Source of the DNA: Propioniciclava flava
GTDB taxonomy: Bacteria > Actinomycetota > Actinomycetes > Propionibacteriales > Propionibacteriaceae
Reading direction: 5' to 3'
Assembly (NCBI RefSeq): GCF_004126535.1
Contig: NZ_PPCV01000002.1
Span: 1-64,000 of the forward strand
Length of the DNA: 64,000 nt
Shown: one piece after another, positions 60,799 through 64,000 of the stretch
Position numbering within the stretch: position 1 is the first letter of the stretch
Layout: every line of letters starts with the position of its first letter
Translations under genes and position numbers: made by a program
The notes under the pieces: model-generated
Seen by the model: the letters and a program-made list of their open reading frames with translations, nothing else
Database searches by the model: none
Told to the model about the DNA's origin: nothing

Positions 60799-62232
60799 GT
60801 GAGCGGGAACCGTCGCCCTCGTCGCCTGGGGGTTGCCTGGCTGGCGAGCGCGGTGACGGCGTCCTCGATGCTCGCGGGGTGCGCGTCCGCGTCGCCTGGT
60901 GACTCCACGACGCAACCCAGCGCGCCCGCCCCGGTCTGGCGCGACTGTGAGTACGGACGCTGCACAACGCTGCCTGTTCCGTTGGATCCGGTCTACCCGC
61001 ACGGCCGTCAGGTCAGTCTCGCCGTGGCGATGCGTCCAGCGACCCTGCCGCGGCGCGGCGCGATCATCGTCCACCCGGGAGGCCCTGGCGTTTCGGGGAG
61101 GGCCCGTCTTGCGAGCGTGGATCGCACCGGCTTGGAGGCCTTCGATCTGATCGCCTGGGATCCACGCGGGGTCGGCGGATCAGCCCCGCTCACCTGCCTG
61201 GACGGCGCGGACGCGGACGCCTTCGTCGCCCTCGACGCGGTCGCGCCCGGTGTGAGGGCCGCGGACGCGAGCCTCACCGATGCGGCCTGGCTTGGCCTGC
61301 AGGACGCCTCCGCGCGCTTCGCGCAGGCGTGCCGTGACGATGATGCGGCGCTCGTGGACCATCTGAGCGCGTCTGATCAAGCGCGGGATGTGGAGGCGGT
61401 GCGCGACCGCCTCACGGGTGAGCCGCTGCGCTTCCTGGGGATTTCGGAGGGGGCGCGCGTCGGCGTCGCCTATGCCGAGCGGTACGGCTCGCAGGTTGCC
61501 GCGATGGTCCTGGACGCGCCGGTCGCCGCGACGCGTCCCGGGGATCCACAGTCGGCGGGATTCGATGCCGCGCTGGTCCGCGCCGGGTGGACGGGGCGCG
61601 TCCAGGCGTTGCTGGATCGGGTCTGGGCGTCACCGATGCCGGTCGGGCAGCGTGCGCTGACGCGTCCGCTGGCGGCGGCAGGGGTGGCCGCGTTGTTGTA
61701 CCCCGGTGGCAGCGGGATCGCCGCGCTCGGTTCGGCATTGGACGCCGCCGAGGCTGGGGATGGTGCCCCGCTCTTGTCCGTCGCGGACGTCTGGAACGGG
61801 CGCACGGCCAACGGCAACTACGGCGGGCTGCTGGGGGCTTTCCGGGCGACCCGATGCGCCGACAGCCCCGTGCGTACCGCCGATGCCGCGTTGGCTGCCT
61901 GGCAAGCCGAAGCGGGCGTCGCACCAGTGCTGGGTGAAGCTCTGGGGCCGGACCTGGTGTGCGTGGGGTTCCCGGCGCCCTCGACGCCACCCACCGGTGC
62001 CGCCGTGGGGCTCAGCGTCCCGATCGTGGTCGTGGCCAGCACGGGTGATCCTGCGACTCCGTACACCGGTGCGGTGGGGTTGGTGTCCGATCTGCGTGGG
62101 GCGGTGCTGGTCACCCGCGACGGCGACGGACATGGCGCGTTTCGCCGGGGCGCGGCCTGCGTTGACGCCGCCGTAGTCGGCGCTTTGACCGCAGAAGGCC
62201 CCGGGTTCGCAGTAGAGCCGCAGCGTTGCTAG
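60799..62232 (+). CDS. Lipoprotein alpha/beta hydrolase, tripeptidyl aminopeptidase-like
   Basis: 477 residues. The signal ends in LAGC (lipobox, about Cys28). The fold matches the TAP/SlpD-E group of Streptomyces: oxyanion loop VHPGGPGVSG, DLIAWDPRGVGGS, nucleophile elbow LGISEGARVG (Ser), STGDPATPY (Asp) and GDGHGAF (His). Two disulfide pairs are likely (CEYGRC; ATRCADS with a distal Cys). It should cleave N-terminal tripeptides or hydrolyse peptides/esters at the cell surface. GTG start. The end lies just before the tRNA-Thr promoter region. Confidence 0.85.
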   Translation: MSGNRRPRRLGVAWLASAVTASSMLAGCASASPGDSTTQPSAPAPVWRDCEYGRCTTLPVPLDPVYPHGRQVSLAVAMRPATLPRRGAIIVHPGGPGVSGRARLASVDRTGLEAFDLIAWDPRGVGGSAPLTCLDGADADAFVALDAVAPGVRAADASLTDAAWLGLQDASARFAQACRDDDAALVDHLSASDQARDVEAVRDRLTGEPLRFLGISEGARVGVAYAERYGSQVAAMVLDAPVAATRPGDPQSAGFDAALVRAGWTGRVQALLDRVWASPMPVGQRALTRPLAAAGVAALLYPGGSGIAALGSALDAAEAGDGAPLLSVADVWNGRTANGNYGGLLGAFRATRCADSPVRTADAALAAWQAEAGVAPVLGEALGPDLVCVGFPAPSTPPTGAAVGLSVPIVVVASTGDPATPYTGAVGLVSDLRGAVLVTRDGDGHGAFRRGAACVDAAVVGALTAEGPGFAVEPQRC

Positions 62233-62264
62233 AGTATGGCCTCGGTCCTGATCGTTCAGGGCGC

Positions 62265-62340
62265 GCCACCTTAGCTCAGTTGGTAGAGCGACGCTCTCGT
62301 AAAGCGTAGGTCAGCGGTTCGAATCCGCTAGGTGGCTCCA
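62265..62340 (+). tRNA. tRNA-Thr (anticodon CGT)
   Basis: A standard cloverleaf: acceptor GCCACCT/AGGTGGC, D arm GCTC...GAGC, anticodon stem ACGCT/AGCGT with loop CTCGTAA, T arm GCGG-TTCGAAT-CCGC, and encoded CCA (62338-62340). Reads ACG. A candidate promoter, TTCGCA and TAGAGT 18 bp apart, lies at the hydrolase 3' end. Confidence 0.97.
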
Positions 62341-62455
62341 TGTGGCAATCCGTCCGCCGTGATGCGAGCGCAGAGCGATTCTGTTCACCCGGCGAGGTTC
62401 GGCAAGCGTTCCATTTCACGCCCAGGGTCGTCGGTCATCTGACAGGATCGTCGTT

Positions 62456-62908
62456 TTGATCACAGCCAGGGGGCACAACGGTACGGTCACATTCGATGGC
62501 ACGGTCATCGTCATCGCCCGCGAGGGGTTCATGGCGCGCAGCGCGTTTGGCCGCGGAGAGAAGCGCATCCCGATCCGCTCGGTTTCGGCGGTTCAGTTGA
62601 AGCCTCCGGGTGGCTTCACGAATGGGTTTATCCAGTTCACGATCAGCGGCGGCCGCGAGTCTCTGGCCTGTAAAGGCAATCGGACTATGGCTGCGGCAAA
62701 CGATGAGAACTCCGTGTTATTCACCAAGGCACAACAGGATGTCTTCGTGGAACTGCACGATGCGATCAGTGAGGCACTAGTGGCGCCGACGGGAAGTGCG
62801 ATCGACCCCGCGGACCAACTCCAGAAGCTGGCCTTGCTCCGCGACCAAGGCATCCTCAGCGAGGAAGAGTTCGCAGCCAAGAAGGCCGACATCCTCGGCC
62901 GCATCTGA
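62456..62908 (+). CDS. DUF4429/SHOCT-domain protein
   Basis: 150 residues. Residues 1-105 match DUF4429-like PH-fold proteins (GTVTFDGTVIVIAREGF, RIPIRSVSAVQLKPPG, FIQFTISGG). Residues 115-150 form a SHOCT helix pair (DQLQKLALLRDQGILSEEEFAAKKADIL). Both occur in small actinobacterial proteins that bind membranes or multimerise; function unknown. The TTG start at 62456 is weak but no other upstream start exists. Bases 62341-62455 hold nothing else. Confidence 0.78.
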   Translation: MITARGHNGTVTFDGTVIVIAREGFMARSAFGRGEKRIPIRSVSAVQLKPPGGFTNGFIQFTISGGRESLACKGNRTMAAANDENSVLFTKAQQDVFVELHDAISEALVAPTGSAIDPADQLQKLALLRDQGILSEEEFAAKKADILGRI

Positions 62909-62922
62909 CAAGGACAGTAGAC

Positions 62923-63324
62923 ATGAGAAAGCTCGTCCTCCCGCTCATCGGACTCTTGCTAGCAGGGTGCGTAGCCGCGCAGGCGCCTTCACCGACCTCG
63001 ACTCCCTCTCAGCGCCCAGGCGACATGAGTTTTGATTCCGTCGTAGCGCTTAAGGATGCCGCTGTAAGGACCGGCTTCTATTGCGAGCGTTGGAGGCAGA
63101 CAGATCAAGTCCAGTTGGCGGTCCAGTCCGGCACCTGCAGCGAGCGCGATGTGTTCTCTATCTATTTGTCCTCCGCGGATGTCTCTGCAGCGGTCCAAGC
63201 CCTCAAGCGACTTCCCGTCGAGGTGCACCTCCTGGTCGGCCCCAACTGGATTATCAACTCGCGGTACGTCCTGTCACTCAAGGAGAACATGGGCGGCATG
63301 ATCGTGACGGCATCGAACGGTTAG
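62923..63324 (+). CDS. Hypothetical lipoprotein
   Basis: 133 residues. The signal ends in LLAGC (Cys16). The rest shows no family I recognise; it has two cysteines (FYCERW, GTCSERD) and an alternating beta/alpha pattern, with a small domain of perhaps 90 residues. AAGGACA precedes the ATG. It is 14 bp after the DUF4429/SHOCT gene, so the two may form a unit. GC content of the third codon position appears lower than in neighbouring genes. Confidence 0.72.
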   Translation: MRKLVLPLIGLLLAGCVAAQAPSPTSTPSQRPGDMSFDSVVALKDAAVRTGFYCERWRQTDQVQLAVQSGTCSERDVFSIYLSSADVSAAVQALKRLPVEVHLLVGPNWIINSRYVLSLKENMGGMIVTASNG

Positions 63325-63435
63325 TGCCTACTCAGTCGGGTGTGGAAGTCAAACGTCGCTCGTTCGGCTGCTCCCGTTGCCTCTGAGTTGCACATCTCGG
63401 GGAGGGGAGCGCGCGACGCCGCGTCGCCGTGGCCG

Positions 63436-63456
63436 CACCTGGGCGCGGCCCAGGTG
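63436..63456. terminator. Perfect 9-bp hairpin after the lipoprotein gene
   Basis: CACCTGGGC, loop GCG, GCCCAGGTG. It lies about 110 nt past the lipoprotein stop, in the 193-bp space before the SWIM gene. No T run. Confidence 0.55.
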
Positions 63457-63517
63457 AGACTCGGATCGGATGGGTGTCGTCTCGATTTGCCTCTCACCCG
63501 TAGGCTGGCCGTTAGCC

Positions 63518-64000
63518 ATGAGCACCCTTCCTGACTGGCCCACGGGGCTTTCCGAGGACGAGTTGGCGCGCCATTTCGGTACGGCGACGCTCGCCCGGGG
63601 TCGCGCATACCAGCAGGAGGGCCGCGTGGGGCGGCTGCAGGTGTCCGGCGACCTGATCATGGCGCGCGTGCGGGGGAGCGCCGGTGAGGTCTATCAGGCG
63701 TCCTGTGTCCGGCGGGGCGGGACCGGGCCGTTGGTGGCCACCTGCACGTGTCCCCAGCGTCGCGACTGCAAGCACACCGTCGCCGTCCTCGAGCAGGCTC
63801 GTAGCGAGCAAGGGGGGAGCGGCTGGCAATCCGCGTTGCGTCCCTTGCTGGCGACCGCTCACCCGCAGGCCCTCGGCGTGGACACGTCGACGCATCCGGG
63901 TGGCTCCGGTGGCGACGAGGTAGCCCTCCAGGTCAACGAGACCGGCTTCGGCCTCACGCTGCGTCCGCTGAAGCGAGGCAAACGGCATGCCTGGGTGAAA
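63518..64000 (+). CDS. SWIM zinc-finger protein (partial, runs off the window)
   Basis: 161 codons without a stop. After a 60-residue N-terminal part (MSTLPDWPTGLSEDELARHF onward), the SWIM motif CTCPQRRDCKH places cysteines at 76, 78, 84 and histidine at 86. In actinobacteria this begins a long SNF2-family helicase or a stand-alone SWIM protein; the stretch after about residue 100 could be the first part of the helicase linker. TAGGCT lies 11 nt upstream and may be the -10 of a near-leaderless message. Full function needs sequence beyond the window. Confidence 0.82.
   Translation, partial: MSTLPDWPTGLSEDELARHFGTATLARGRAYQQEGRVGRLQVSGDLIMARVRGSAGEVYQASCVRRGGTGPLVATCTCPQRRDCKHTVAVLEQARSEQGGSGWQSALRPLLATAHPQALGVDTSTHPGGSGGDEVALQVNETGFGLTLRPLKRGKRHAWVK

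Overview
This 64 kb window is high-GC DNA from an actinobacterium. The evidence is GTG starts with 4-bp ATGA/GTGA overlaps, a WhiB protein, a TopA with a Lys/Ala-rich tail, a PonA2-type PASTA penicillin-binding protein, an internal beta-subunit start in lysC, an Rv3660c-like Tad locus, and promoters that look leaderless. The mix of a menaquinol-type nitrate reductase with embedded cofactor genes and a Propionibacterium-like gene content suggests Propionibacteriales, but the genus cannot be fixed from sequence reading alone. I saw no CRISPR array, insertion sequence, prophage or replication origin.

Layout. 0-3.5 kb: an acyltransferase remnant, lipoate ligase, a DUF1707 membrane protein and aspartate kinase. 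3.5-7.4 kb: a TPP riboswitch and a thiamine ABC transporter whose ATPase gene is frameshifted. 7.5-11.1 kb: an FMN reductase and a zinc transporter with a Zur-like box. 11.2-18.7 kb: a cell-wall amidase, tRNA-Pro, and a block ordered like mycobacterial Rv3683 to Rv3672c (metallophosphoesterase, PonA2, WhiB4, a 55-residue protein, RidA, endonuclease III, a thioredoxin-like lipoprotein, a NUDIX CoA pyrophosphatase). 18.7-37.3 kb: one large island for nitrate respiration. It holds molybdate uptake (modABC with an HTH-TOBE regulator), molybdenum cofactor synthesis (moaA, moaC, moaD, moaE, moeA, moeB, mogA, mobA), nitrate reductase narGHJI, two NarK transporters and a cysteine-bearing HTH regulator. 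narH carries an in-frame TAA. 37.3-41.3 kb: a nitrilase-family amidase, an isomaltase-like GH13 enzyme, a holin-like membrane protein and a methyltransferase. 41.4-46.6 kb: a Tad/Flp pilus locus. 46.5-57.9 kb: a helicase, a methyltransferase, two HtrA-like proteases, topoisomerase I, a MutT-type NUDIX protein and catalase. 58.0-64 kb: thymidylate kinase, DNA polymerase III delta prime, a DoxX protein, a lipoprotein hydrolase, tRNA-Thr, two small proteins and the start of a SWIM-domain protein.

How it works together. In the nitrate island, ModABC imports molybdate, the Moa/Moe/Mog/Mob proteins build the cofactor, NarJ assembles the NarGHI enzyme, and the NarK proteins move nitrate in and nitrite out. 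moaA-moaD-mobA-narGHJI-narK-narK-moaE-moeB-moeA-moaC all lie on the minus strand with overlaps or short gaps, so supply and enzyme are probably co-expressed. The regulator facing moaA across 68 bp is the natural candidate to control it. Two disrupted genes (narH nonsense, thiamine ATPase frameshift) are either sequencing errors or real loss of nitrate respiration and thiamine uptake; re-reading those positions would decide.
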